8,950 nucleotides of DNA from an uncultured Kroppenstedtia sp. (GCA_959600065.1 CAUGKZ010000044.1:1-8950); one strand, 5' to 3'. Counted from the stretch's first letter, positions 1 through 6,619 are shown. Notes: generated by a model from the sequence alone, not told the origin. Made by a program: numbers and translations.

Positions 1-840
1 GTATTTGGCGGTCCGAACGGTCACACCGTCTGCTACCGCCGCGGTAGCTCCCTGCACCGAAATGATTCCCAAAAAAATGGTCAACAAGCTTCCCAGAATC
101 CCCACACTCACTTTTCTCAACAATCCTGCCAATTGGTTTACCTTGTACTTCTCGGACAGGCAACTGACAATACTCAGAATGGCCGAGAAAAAGAGGATGG
201 GGAATACGACCGCGTGGATCAGGGTTCCGATGAGGTGGATCATGAGGACGACCATCGGATGAAACATCCCGACTGCACCCAGGTTTCCCATGGAAGCCAA
301 TAATGTCAAGATCAACGGCACCAAAGCCATCATGATATGGATCATGTGGGAGATCGCCGTTTGAGCGGCCTCCACCGCTACAGTGAAACTGTCCATTGCC
401 AGAATGATGATCACCATAAAAGCGATAGCATAGGCGATCTGGCTCACTTGGTTCCGCTCAAATGCAGACTGCAACGTTCGCAAAATCATGCTGAATACGG
501 TGAGTACCATAATCGTCCCCAACAGCTTGCCGTTATAAAGAACTTCCTGAAACAGATACTTGCCGAAAGCGATCAGATACGCCTTCCAATCCGTAGCCCC
601 TTTGCCGGAGGAACTCACCAGATCGAAGAGATCCTGGGGCTGATCTCCGGGGAAATAACGACCGTATTCCCTCCTCAGCTCCTCCCAGAAAGATTCCAAC
701 TCCTCGGTATCAAGTTGATCCAGCTGAGTTCGAACCACCCTGTCCTCCACCCCTCCCCCTTCCTCTGCCATCGCAACAGGAGGAGGGAACAGGACAAGCA
801 GAAGGAACACCGGGCTGAGCAGGCGGATCCAAACACCCAT
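1..840 (-). CDS. spoIIIAE: Stage III sporulation protein AE (partial, C-terminus beyond window)
   Basis: This is a polytopic membrane subunit of the SpoIIIA-SpoIIQ feeding-tube complex that joins mother cell and forespore; it acts in the outer forespore membrane. The 280 visible codons start with a signal peptide (hydrophobic residues 6-22, AMA before Glu26 as a likely cleavage site). An acidic extracytoplasmic stretch follows (26-85), then hydrophobic segments at about 104-120, 135-156, 164-187, 195-227 and 244-262. The family is about 400 residues long, so roughly 120 residues are missing at the window edge. ATG codons also occur in frame at 855 (ATGA overlap with the spoIIIAD stop) and 849. 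I chose the ATG at 840 because GAGG, lying inside that overlap, sits about 9 bases upstream of it, while the earlier ATGs lack a well-spaced ribosome site. Family assignment rests on sequence character and its position after spoIIIAD. Confidence 0.95.
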   Translation of the reverse strand, partial: MGVWIRLLSPVFLLLVLFPPPVAMAEEGGGVEDRVVRTQLDQLDTEELESFWEELRREYGRYFPGDQPQDLFDLVSSSGKGATDWKAYLIAFGKYLFQEVLYNGKLLGTIMVLTVFSMILRTLQSAFERNQVSQIAYAIAFMVIIILAMDSFTVAVEAAQTAISHMIHIMMALVPLILTLLASMGNLGAVGMFHPMVVLMIHLIGTLIHAVVFPILFFSAILSIVSCLSEKYKVNQLAGLLRKVSVGILGSLLTIFLGIISVQGATAAVADGVTVRTAKY

Positions 841-851
841 GGAAACCATCC

Positions 852-1241
852 TCATGAAGGAAGTATTTGCACTACAGTTTCGATCATCATCGTGATAATG
901 GGGATCGCCATCACCATGATTAAAATTTTTCCAGCCAACTCGATTTTGGAGGCGATAGAGCCCTGACCCGCATCTCGGGTCACTTGCGCCCCAAATTCTG
1001 CGATATATGCAATGCCGATAATTTTCAAAACAGTTTCCAAGAACATGGAGTTTACCCGGGCTTTTTCAGCTAGTTGGGTCAGAATCCCAAGAACATCAGC
1101 AATTTTGTCGATCAGGCTGAGGAAGATCACCACACCGGTAAAAGTGGCCAACAGGAAGGCGAACACCGGTTTCTGCTCTTTGATGACTAGGATCAAGAAG
1201 GTGGCGATCAATCCAAGGCCCACCACCTGGATCATTTCCAA
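852..1241 (-). CDS. spoIIIAD: Stage III sporulation protein AD
   Basis: This is a small integral membrane subunit of the SpoIIIA channel, 129 residues, the usual family size. Hydrophobic helices lie at about 4-20, 26-44, 70-84 and 104-126. The N-terminal VVGLGLIATFLILVIKEQKP and the segment IIGIAYIAEFGAQVTRDAGQ (about 74-93) are typical of the family. The start is TTG at 1241. An in-frame TAG, which is also the spoIIIAC stop, lies just upstream, so the only nearby alternative is ATG at 1235, two codons in. A G-rich tract (GGGGGG) about 8 bases upstream of TTG is the likely, imperfect ribosome site. The gap to spoIIIAC is 18 bases, and the stop overlaps possible spoIIIAE ATGs, which suggests translational coupling. 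Confidence 0.95.
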   Translation of the reverse strand: MEMIQVVGLGLIATFLILVIKEQKPVFAFLLATFTGVVIFLSLIDKIADVLGILTQLAEKARVNSMFLETVLKIIGIAYIAEFGAQVTRDAGQGSIASKIELAGKILIMVMAIPIITMMIETVVQILPS

Positions 1242-1259
1242 GTGGATCGCCCCCCGCTG

Positions 1260-1463
1260 CTATGAGAATAGAAACACGTTTTTGATGGTTTGAAACAAAT
1301 CGTCTACCAACACCACCACCATGAACAATACGACGATAAAACCGATCAACGTAACCCACTGGGCATATTCCTCTTTTCCCATCTGTTTCAAGACCGTGTG
1401 CAACATAGCCACGACAATGCCTATGCCTGCGATTTGAAAGATGGCGTCGACGTTATAAGGCAT
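1260..1463 (-). CDS. spoIIIAC: Stage III sporulation protein AC
   Basis: This 67-residue membrane protein is the smallest subunit of the SpoIIIA complex. Two hydrophobic helices (about 8-26 and 37-55) flank a short polar loop containing KQMGKEEYAQWV, as in the family. The N-terminus MPYNVDAIFQIAGIGIVVA and the C-terminal DDLFQTIKNVFLFS match the SpoIIIAC pattern I know. It starts at ATG 1463 behind a GGGGGAGA ribosome site about 7 bases upstream, 18 bases after the spoIIIAB stop. SpoIIIAC and SpoIIIAD are thought to sit together in the mother-cell membrane next to the SpoIIIAA ATPase and SpoIIIAB. Confidence 0.95.
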   Translation of the reverse strand: MPYNVDAIFQIAGIGIVVAMLHTVLKQMGKEEYAQWVTLIGFIVVLFMVVVLVDDLFQTIKNVFLFS

Positions 1464-1481
1464 CGGTTTCTCCCCCCGCCT

Positions 1482-2000
1482 TCAATAAATCAGGATCACG
1501 ATCAGTGCTCCCCCCAGGATGCCCAGGCTTTTGCACATCTTCTCGTAACGCTCCTGCTCTTCCCGCGCCCGGCCTTCCTCCACTTCCAAGTGCGTCTGTG
1601 TCCGAGCCAGATGGGCCAATTGGTCCTCTCGATCGGAGATTCCCAAAGTTTTTCCAAAGTCTGTAATCACTTCCTTCTCCGACTGTTTCAGTTCAGTGGC
1701 AGGCCAAGTCTCTTCCACCGCCCGTTTCCAACACTCAAAGGCGGAAACCCCATCCATCTCCCTGAGATAGTGTGCGCAGCGGGCATACAAACTTCGGACC
1801 GGCTCCTTTTCCCGGTGACCAATCTGTTCACAAATCTGGTCCAACCGTCTAGATCCAAAGGAGATTTCCGTCCGCATCAGGGAGAGCGCCCCTCGCATTT
1901 GCCGGATTTGCCGAGGTCGTTCCGCATAGGCCCGAGCCTGTCGAAAGCCGAAGGTCGTGGTGGACAGGAGGATCATACAAGCACCGATCATTTTCAACAT
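1482..2000 (-). CDS. spoIIIAB: Stage III sporulation protein AB
   Basis: This 172-residue protein has a hydrophobic N-terminal anchor (about 2-18), a long charged helical middle (25-155) and a short hydrophobic C-terminal tail (159-172). That is the usual SpoIIIAB architecture; its soluble domain is related to the GspF platform protein of type II secretion and type IV pilus systems. The YAERPRQIRQMRGALSLMRTE region (about 25-45) is characteristic. The ATG at 2000 overlaps the end of spoIIIAA by 7 bases. The ribosome site GAGGGG directly abuts this ATG but lies 9 bases before an in-frame ATG at 1991 (MIGACM), so translation could begin three codons later. I keep 2000 because known family members begin with MLK-type sequences. 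Confidence 0.95.
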   Translation of the reverse strand: MLKMIGACMILLSTTTFGFRQARAYAERPRQIRQMRGALSLMRTEISFGSRRLDQICEQIGHREKEPVRSLYARCAHYLREMDGVSAFECWKRAVEETWPATELKQSEKEVITDFGKTLGISDREDQLAHLARTQTHLEVEEGRAREEQERYEKMCKSLGILGGALIVILIY

Positions 2001-2959
2001 CCCCTCTTCACCACCCTGGATCCCTGTACCAGGTTCAGCTCCCGGTCATAAATCGCCTCAATCGTCCCAGGTCCCTGTTTTCGGCTTAGCAAAATATAAC
2101 GAGCAAACACAGCTTCCCGAACTAATTGAGCGATTCCCGGCCGTCGACAAACTTCTTCCATCGAACTTCCATGGGCCGTGGTAAAGAGAGAAACACCAGC
2201 GTGCACCGCCTCGAAGACGGCTTCCCCGTCTTCCCGTCGGCCGATCTCGTCCACTACCAGGAGCTCCGGGGACATCGAACGAATCAACATCATCATCCCC
2301 TCTGCCTTGGGACATCCATCCAGTACATCCGTCCGGGGACCTACATCATGTTGGGGAACTCCCTCCATACATCCGGCGATCTCCGAGCGTTCATCCACCA
2401 CCCCGACCTTCCGGGAGGGGATCGTCTCCCCTGAACTGACGATCCGGGTCAGATCCCGGAGCAAGGTGGTTTTACCACATTGAGGCGGAGAGATGATCAA
2501 TATATTTTCCAGCTGTCCCCCTGGAAGGATCCGGGGAAGCCATCGCCGCGCGGCTCCCTTCACCTGGCGGGCCACACGCAAATTAAATCCCGTGACATCA
2601 CGGATATGTTTTACTCTGCCGGCCTCCACCACTACCCGACCGGATAAACCGATACGGTGACCTCCCGAAATCGTGACGTATCCCCTGCGCAACTCTTCTT
2701 CCAGAGCATACAGCGAATGGCGGCTGACCAGGTTCAGCATCTTCTGACAGTCCTCTCTGTCCGGCCGATACCCCTCCCGCTCTCGTGTCACCACCTGACC
2801 CTGGGGGCTAAGGAACATGGATTGAAACGGAGTGGCCACTTCCAACGGGCTTCCCTGACGCACCCGAATCTCTTCCAAAGATTCATACACCCGGGAGGGA
2901 AGGGATTCTATCAACCCGCGAATGGACAGAGGGAGTACTTCCAATATGGGAGCGAGCAT
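1994..2959 (-). CDS. spoIIIAA: Stage III sporulation protein AA, SpoIIIA ATPase
   Basis: This is a soluble P-loop ATPase related to GspE/PilB secretion ATPases. It powers or gates the SpoIIIA channel from the mother-cell cytoplasm; its ATPase activity is needed for sporulation in B. subtilis. With the start chosen here it is 321 residues, close to the usual size of about 305-330. The N-terminal domain (1-140) includes SGGHRIGLSGR (98-108). The P-loop is SPPQCGKTT (157-165), VVDERSEIAG lies at 187-196, Walker B is LLVVDEIG (233-240), and TTAHG at 260-264 is the sensor-like segment. The first P-loop residue is Ser where the motif usually has Gly. An ATG at 2980 would add seven residues, but AGGAGGT at 2966-2972 falls inside that extension, six bases before ATG 2959, so 2959 is preferred. 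It is the first gene of the operon. Confidence 0.95.
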   Translation of the reverse strand: MLAPILEVLPLSIRGLIESLPSRVYESLEEIRVRQGSPLEVATPFQSMFLSPQGQVVTREREGYRPDREDCQKMLNLVSRHSLYALEEELRRGYVTISGGHRIGLSGRVVVEAGRVKHIRDVTGFNLRVARQVKGAARRWLPRILPGGQLENILIISPPQCGKTTLLRDLTRIVSSGETIPSRKVGVVDERSEIAGCMEGVPQHDVGPRTDVLDGCPKAEGMMMLIRSMSPELLVVDEIGRREDGEAVFEAVHAGVSLFTTAHGSSMEEVCRRPGIAQLVREAVFARYILLSRKQGPGTIEAIYDRELNLVQGSRVVKRGC

Positions 2960-2965
2960 CCTCTG

Positions 2966-2972
2966 ACCTCCT
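2966..2972 (-). promoter_or_regulatory. Ribosome binding site deciding the spoIIIAA start
   Basis: On the minus strand AGGAGGT lies six bases before the ATG at 2957-2959. It is a near-complete anti-16S match at ideal spacing, and it argues against the longer reading from ATG 2980. Confidence 0.75.
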
Positions 2973-2993
2973 GTCCACACTGGATTTACCTAA

Positions 2994-3022
2994 TCCATAT
3001 GGCAAAAGGACAATCATTATTC
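2994..3022 (-). promoter_or_regulatory. Candidate sigma-E promoter of the spoIIIA operon
   Basis: On the minus strand a -35-like GAATAAT (3022-3016) is followed, after 14 bases, by CATATGGA (3001-2994). The spacing from ATA to the -10 element is 16 bases. The sigma-E consensus as I know it is an ATA-containing -35 with a CATACAAT-like -10 at about this spacing. In B. subtilis the spoIIIA operon is transcribed from a sigma-E promoter just upstream of spoIIIAA. The elements lie 35-63 bases before the start codon, and a terminator separates them from the next gene upstream. The -10 match is partial, so the exact site is inference. Confidence 0.5.
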
Positions 3023-3072
3023 CCCCCGTCAAGCAAAAATGAAAGGCCGCCTCAATCTAGCAAATTAAAAAT

Positions 3073-3094
3073 AAAAAAGGCCCTCATAGGGGCC
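3073..3094 (-). terminator. Rho-independent terminator of the CD1247-like gene
   Basis: Read on the minus strand, GGCCC (3094-3090), a six-base loop and GGGCC (3083-3079) form a GC-only 5-bp stem followed by six T residues (3078-3073). It lies about 18 bases after the stop codon of the gene at 3113-3559 and before the candidate spoIIIA promoter. It therefore separates the two transcription units. The stem is short, so some readthrough into spoIIIAA is possible. Confidence 0.7.
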
Positions 3095-3112
3095 CGATAA
3101 AAACGATTTCCA

Positions 3113-3559
3113 TCACTGTTGGATCAACGTGGATTCTCCCTGAATATTTCCTTCATCATTGACACGAAGAACCGTGTCGCACCGAGGGCAAATGAGATCC
3201 GCCTCTTCGGCGGTATCGAAAACGTCCTCGTTCACCAGTACAGACTCATCGCAATGGGGGCACTTGACCTCCCAAAAGCCAATATCTTCGTCTTCCAGTT
3301 CCTCATCATCATAAAAGATCAGTTCCAATTCATTCAGGTCTTCATCCACCGCTTCCACGTACTCTTCCAATTCAGAAAGGCGTACCGTCAGTTTTTCATT
3401 CTCCTGTGCCAGATCATCCAACGCATGAACCAAACGCCCCAGAACTTTCCCCTCAGGTGTCTCTTCTGCGTGTCCCTGTCCCTCCAACAGTCCACTGATG
3501 AAGGCCAAATCCCTCCGCAGGCGGCTGGATGAAACATGAGTTTGGTATTCCATGGACAT
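3113..3559 (-). CDS. CD1247 N-terminal domain-like protein with C-terminal zinc ribbon
   Basis: This is an uncharacterised small acidic protein of 148 residues. The N-terminal part (about 11-50), with LRRDLAFISGLLEG and TPEGKVLGRLVHALDDLA, resembles the domain that databases call CD1247 N-terminal. A predicted coiled coil (about 47-82) follows, then a strongly acidic linker (84-93, DDEELEDEDI) and a four-cysteine zinc ribbon: CPHC at 100-103 and CPRC at 124-127. Such a ribbon suggests metal binding and contact with nucleic acid or protein, but no function is established to my knowledge. The ATG at 3559 is preceded by GAAGG at a six-base gap; an in-frame ATG at 3553 is a weaker option. It lies directly upstream of spoIIIAA in the same direction, with its own terminator, and diverges from the transporter gene. 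Relatives have sometimes been labelled AraC-family regulators, but no helix-turn-helix is visible. Confidence 0.8.
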   Translation of the reverse strand: MSMEYQTHVSSSRLRRDLAFISGLLEGQGHAEETPEGKVLGRLVHALDDLAQENEKLTVRLSELEEYVEAVDEDLNELELIFYDDEELEDEDIGFWEVKCPHCDESVLVNEDVFDTAEEADLICPRCDTVLRVNDEGNIQGESTLIQQ

Positions 3560-3623
3560 CTCATCCCTTCAGGTTGGGTTACATCTGTTATCATCTTCAC
3601 CATTTTTCACTCCGCCATACATC

Positions 3624-3650
3624 AAAATAGTTCCCGGGGATTTGGGTCAA
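3624..3650 (-). promoter_or_regulatory. Possible sigma-A promoter for the CD1247-like gene
   Basis: On the minus strand TTGACC (3650-3645) is a good -35 match. A TATTTT -10-like hexamer lies at 3629-3624, but the spacer is only 15 bases; TTTGAT at an 18-base spacer is an equally weak alternative. The position, 65-91 bases before the start, is suitable. The -35 is the only convincing part. Confidence 0.3.
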
Positions 3651-3677
3651 TCTATACGAAGTAAAGTGAAATAAGTC

Positions 3678-3686
3678 GTGAGGTGA
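3678..3686 (+). promoter_or_regulatory. Ribosome binding site of the MFS gene
   Basis: GTGAGGTGA matches the anti-16S tail and lies five bases before GTG 3692. An in-frame GTG at 3683 sits inside this site, so the later GTG is favoured as the start codon. Confidence 0.6.
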
Positions 3687-3691
3687 ACAAT

Positions 3692-4966
3692 GTGACAGCG
3701 TCTGGAAAAAACCAACAGGAGAAGCAAAGCAAAGTACTCGTCCTTTCCATTTTAAGTGCGGTACCCATCATCATGGTACTGGGAAATTCCATGTTGATTC
3801 CCGTTCTGCCCACTATCCAATCGGATTTGAAAATCAGTCCGTTGCAGGTCAGTCTGTTGATCACCCTATTTTCCATCCCTGCAGGTATCATCATTCCCTT
3901 GAGCGGCATCCTTTCAGATCGTTACGGGCGGAAAATGGTGATCGCCCCTTCTCTTCTCCTCTATGGAGCCGGGGGATTGCTCACCGGTTTTGCCGCTATT
4001 TGGGGCGGAGGGATTTATTGGCTGATGCTGACAGGGCGAATCATCCAAGGCATCGGAGCCGCAGGGACAGCCCCGATCGCCATGGCTTTGGTGAGTGATC
4101 TGTATAAAAAAGAAGAACGAAGCAGTGCCCTGGGCGTAATCGAAGCAGCCAACGGATTCGGCAAAGTGGTCAGCCCTATTCTGGGATCCTTGCTCGCTCT
4201 GATCACCTGGTATGCTCTTTTCTTCTCATTTCCGATCCTGACGGTCCCCATCGCCCTAGCTCTCTGGTTTTTCATTAAAGAACCGCAGCAAAGCCGGAAC
4301 CCTCAACCCATTTCCAAATACAAGGATAACATTATAAAAACATGGAAACGAGATGGCAGATGGCTATTGGTCACCTTTCTCGCTGGCGCATTGACATTGT
4401 TTATCCTGTTTGGTGTTTTGTTTTTCCTCTCTGATTTTCTGGAGAAGCGTTACGGAATTGAGGGAGTGATAAAGGGGTTGATTCTGGCCATTCCCTTGTT
4501 GGCGATGAGCTCCGTCTCCTTGTGGGCTGGAAACCATGTCAAAGAGAAGATCCAAACCATGAAGCGCTTTATAGTTACTGGGCTCTTTATCGTCACGATC
4601 GGGATGGCGCTGGTTCCCTTTCTGTCCAACACCTATTTATTAATCACAGATCTGGTGGGAATCGGAATCGGCAGTGGACTGATTCTCCCCTGTTTAAATA
4701 CCCTGATCACGTCGGCGGTGGGCTCCAAAGAACGGGGGATTGTCACCTCCTTCTACGGTAGCGTCCGTTTCCTCGGTGTTGCTCTGGGGCCCCCGGTATT
4801 CGGCGCGTTAGCCAATGCTAAATATCTCTTGTATCTAGGAAATGCCGGATTGGCCTTAATCACTGGCATCCTGGCGATTTGGGCCATCCGCAAGCCGGAA
4901 CGCCTGCGCAGCCCCCATGGTCACAGTCGCGTTTATTTGAGACGGAATCGACTCGGACCCACTTAA
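3692..4966 (+). CDS. MFS transporter (drug:H+ antiporter-like, possibly YitG type)
   Basis: This is a 12-helix major facilitator superfamily permease of 424 residues in the cytoplasmic membrane. Visible signatures are IPVLPTIQSDL after the first helix, motif A GILSDRYGRKMV in the loop after the second, GRIIQGIGAAGTAPIA (motif B) in the fourth, and GFGKVVSPILGSLLA, resembling the motif C of proton-driven antiporters, in the fifth. A polar central loop (about 200-225, EPQQSRNPQPISKYK) separates the two halves. The start is GTG 3692, chosen for its ribosome site; GTG 3683 would add three residues. It is the first gene of the plus-strand cassette, with 75 bases and no obvious terminator before the phosphosulfolactate synthase. 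As I recall, B. subtilis yitG, close to the yitC-yitD sulfolactate genes, is also an MFS permease. Export or uptake of sulfolactate or sulfite is therefore possible, but the substrate cannot be read from sequence. Confidence 0.88.
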   Translation: MTASGKNQQEKQSKVLVLSILSAVPIIMVLGNSMLIPVLPTIQSDLKISPLQVSLLITLFSIPAGIIIPLSGILSDRYGRKMVIAPSLLLYGAGGLLTGFAAIWGGGIYWLMLTGRIIQGIGAAGTAPIAMALVSDLYKKEERSSALGVIEAANGFGKVVSPILGSLLALITWYALFFSFPILTVPIALALWFFIKEPQQSRNPQPISKYKDNIIKTWKRDGRWLLVTFLAGALTLFILFGVLFFLSDFLEKRYGIEGVIKGLILAIPLLAMSSVSLWAGNHVKEKIQTMKRFIVTGLFIVTIGMALVPFLSNTYLLITDLVGIGIGSGLILPCLNTLITSAVGSKERGIVTSFYGSVRFLGVALGPPVFGALANAKYLLYLGNAGLALITGILAIWAIRKPERLRSPHGHSRVYLRRNRLGPT

Positions 4967-5041
4967 AAAAGTAGCGGGCACCTGTACCTCTTCTCCTGCA
5001 TAGCATAGGGTAGTATATGACTCAGGAAGAGGAGGAACCAT
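4967..5041 (+). other. MFS-comA intergenic region with ribosome binding site
   Basis: These 75 bases carry no hairpin terminator that I can see, so readthrough from the transporter is plausible. AGGAGG at 5030-5035 lies six bases before the comA ATG. A TGTAC at 4983-4987 followed 16 bases later by CATAGGG (5004-5010) faintly resembles a forespore-type (sigma-G) promoter, and TAGTATAT at 5011-5018 resembles a -10. Neither is good enough to call. Confidence 0.4.
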
Positions 5042-5860
5042 ATGGAGCCACTAGCAAAACCGATCTGGGGACGACCACTCCGGGACCCTTCCCTTACTAG
5101 ACAGGAGAAACCCCGTTCTAGGGGACTGACGATGGTGATCGACAAGGGCATGGGTCTCTCCGCCTTTAGGGACCTGCTGGAATTGGCAGCTGACTACATC
5201 GATTTCATCAAACTGGGTTTTGGTACCATCAGCCTGACCCCGGTCCCCCTGTTGCGAGAGAAGCTTCGTTTGTCCGAAGCATATCATGTACATCTATACC
5301 CCGGAGGCACGTTCTTTGAAGTCGCTTATAATCAGGATGGGATGAACCACTATTTTGAAACCCTGTTTAAGATCGGATTTCAATGGTTGGAGATCTCCGA
5401 CGGTACCATCACACTGTCTCCCGAGCAACGCTCAGAATCAATCCGAGCAGCCAGGGACTCTTCTTTCCGGGTGATCACAGAAATCGGCAAAAAACAAAAT
5501 GGCTCCATCACCCCGGTGGCTGAATTAGTGGAAACCTATCACCAAGACCGGGAGAATGGAGCAGAATTTATCATCGTTGAAGGCAGAGAGTCCGGGCGGG
5601 ATATCGGGATGTTTAATGAAAAAGGGGATGTGGACACCGATTACGTTCTGAGCGTGGAAAAACAGCTGGATCCTTCGCGGATTTGGTGGGAATGCCCTCA
5701 ACTCGCACAACAGATCACCCTCCTGAAACTCCTCGGTGCTGACACCAATCTGGGCAACATCCCCGCTCATGAAGTCTTATCAGTGGAATCTCTGCGCAGA
5801 GGATTGCGTTCCGACACCTTTTACACCTTTGGTTCCCCTCAAGAGGAAGCTACCCTATGA
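5042..5860 (+). CDS. comA: Phosphosulfolactate synthase (ComA/YitD family)
   Basis: The enzyme adds sulfite to phosphoenolpyruvate to give (2R)-phospho-3-sulfolactate and uses Mg2+. It is a cytoplasmic TIM-barrel protein of the ComA family, unrelated to competence ComA. The 272 residues carry the family blocks in order: GLTMVIDKG (28-36), KLGFGT (57-62), YPGGTFFE (86-93), EISDGTI (117-123), EIGKK (147-151), VEGRESG (179-185), NLGNI (236-240) and LRRGLRSDT (251-259). No conserved block looks broken. The ATG at 5042 has AGGAGG six bases upstream. Its stop overlaps the comB start (ATGA), so the two steps are translationally coupled. In methanogens this is step one of coenzyme M synthesis. In Bacillus (YitD) the family makes sulfolactate, which accumulates in spores. 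That is the likelier role here, given the spore-former context. Confidence 0.95.
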   Translation: MEPLAKPIWGRPLRDPSLTRQEKPRSRGLTMVIDKGMGLSAFRDLLELAADYIDFIKLGFGTISLTPVPLLREKLRLSEAYHVHLYPGGTFFEVAYNQDGMNHYFETLFKIGFQWLEISDGTITLSPEQRSESIRAARDSSFRVITEIGKKQNGSITPVAELVETYHQDRENGAEFIIVEGRESGRDIGMFNEKGDVDTDYVLSVEKQLDPSRIWWECPQLAQQITLLKLLGADTNLGNIPAHEVLSVESLRRGLRSDTFYTFGSPQEEATL

Positions 5861-6561
5861 TCGCCTCGATCATCCCCCACGTGGATGATCTCCACGCCGA
5901 CCAATTGGTCAACCGAACCGTCGTCATGATTGATGTCTTCCGCGCTTCCAGCTGTATAGTGACCGCTCTGGCTAACGGAGCTTTGTTCATCCTTCCTGCC
6001 GAAACGGTTTCCAAAGCCCGGGAACTGGCCACAGTCGGGACGTTAAGCGGTGGAGAGCGATTCGGCAAAAGCTTGGAAGGGTTTGATCTTGGAAATTCAC
6101 CAGCGGATTACTCTAAAGACCGAGTGAAAAACAAGGGAATTGTCATGACCACTACCAATGGAACCCGGGCTCTTCTAAAAGCGAATCGGGCATCGGAAAT
6201 CCGGGTGGGCTGTTTTTTGAATGCCTCCTCCTGCGCAAAAGCCATCCGAGGCCTCCACCGGGACGTCATCTTTCTCTGTGCAGGAACTCGAGGAGGTTTT
6301 TCCCTGGAAGATGGGATGGCCGCCGGTTGCATCCTCCACCATCTCTTGGAGATAAATCCCGCCGCTGAATTGAGTGATCAGGCCCATGCACTCCGGTTGG
6401 GATATCTCTCTTGTCGAGAACATCTTACCGAAATTTTGACCATGAGTCAGGCCGGGCGACGTTTAATCGCCCGGGGGTATCGCCGGGATCTCTTAGACTG
6501 TCTGCAGAAGGATCGATACGACATCGTCCCTCGCTGGCAACAGGGGCGAATCATTTCATGA
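5857..6561 (+). CDS. comB: 2-phosphosulfolactate phosphatase (ComB/YitC family)
   Basis: The enzyme removes phosphate from 2-phospho-3-sulfolactate to give 3-sulfolactate; it is a Mg2+-dependent cytoplasmic phosphatase. At 234 residues it is the normal family length. Family blocks visible are VMIDVFRASS (23-32, with the conserved Asp and Arg), SGGERFG (64-70), GFDLGNSPADY (75-85), TTTNGTRAL (98-106) and CAGTRGGFSLED (141-152). The C-terminal SQAGRRLIARGYRRDL (about 197-212) is also typical. It begins at ATG 5857, overlapping the comA stop by four bases, with GAGGA about 9-10 bases upstream inside comA. ComA and ComB side by side give a two-step route from PEP and sulfite to sulfolactate. No sulfolactate dehydrogenase (ComC) or ComDE gene is in the window. 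Confidence 0.95.
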   Translation: MIASIIPHVDDLHADQLVNRTVVMIDVFRASSCIVTALANGALFILPAETVSKARELATVGTLSGGERFGKSLEGFDLGNSPADYSKDRVKNKGIVMTTTNGTRALLKANRASEIRVGCFLNASSCAKAIRGLHRDVIFLCAGTRGGFSLEDGMAAGCILHHLLEINPAAELSDQAHALRLGYLSCREHLTEILTMSQAGRRLIARGYRRDLLDCLQKDRYDIVPRWQQGRIIS

Positions 6562-6619
6562 CAGATGAAAGTTCATAACCTCCCTTGTCCTCACATATCT
6601 TGTAATAACCAAGTTGGAC

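Noticed and set aside
337..966. Plus-strand open frame of 209 codons
   Set aside because: It lies antisense to spoIIIAE and spoIIIAD, is rich in His, Gln and Arg with no family character, and has no ribosome site; it is a shadow of the real minus-strand genes.
1290..2051. Plus-strand open frame of 253 codons
   Set aside because: It is antisense to spoIIIAC and spoIIIAB, of low-complexity His/Pro-rich composition. The minus-strand genes explain the sequence.
2657..3100. Plus-strand open frame across the spoIIIAA start and promoter
   Set aside because: It is antisense to the spoIIIAA N-terminus and runs through a terminator hairpin; no recognisable domain.
3603..3660. Promoter for the MFS gene (CATACATC at 3616-3623, TATACG at 3653-3658)
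   Set aside because: Neither -10-like element has a matching -35 at acceptable spacing for sigma-A, sigma-E or sigma-G.
5042..6561. Coenzyme M biosynthesis or an archaeal transfer
   Set aside because: ComA/ComB families occur in Bacillales for sulfolactate, and nothing else of the coenzyme M route is present in the window.
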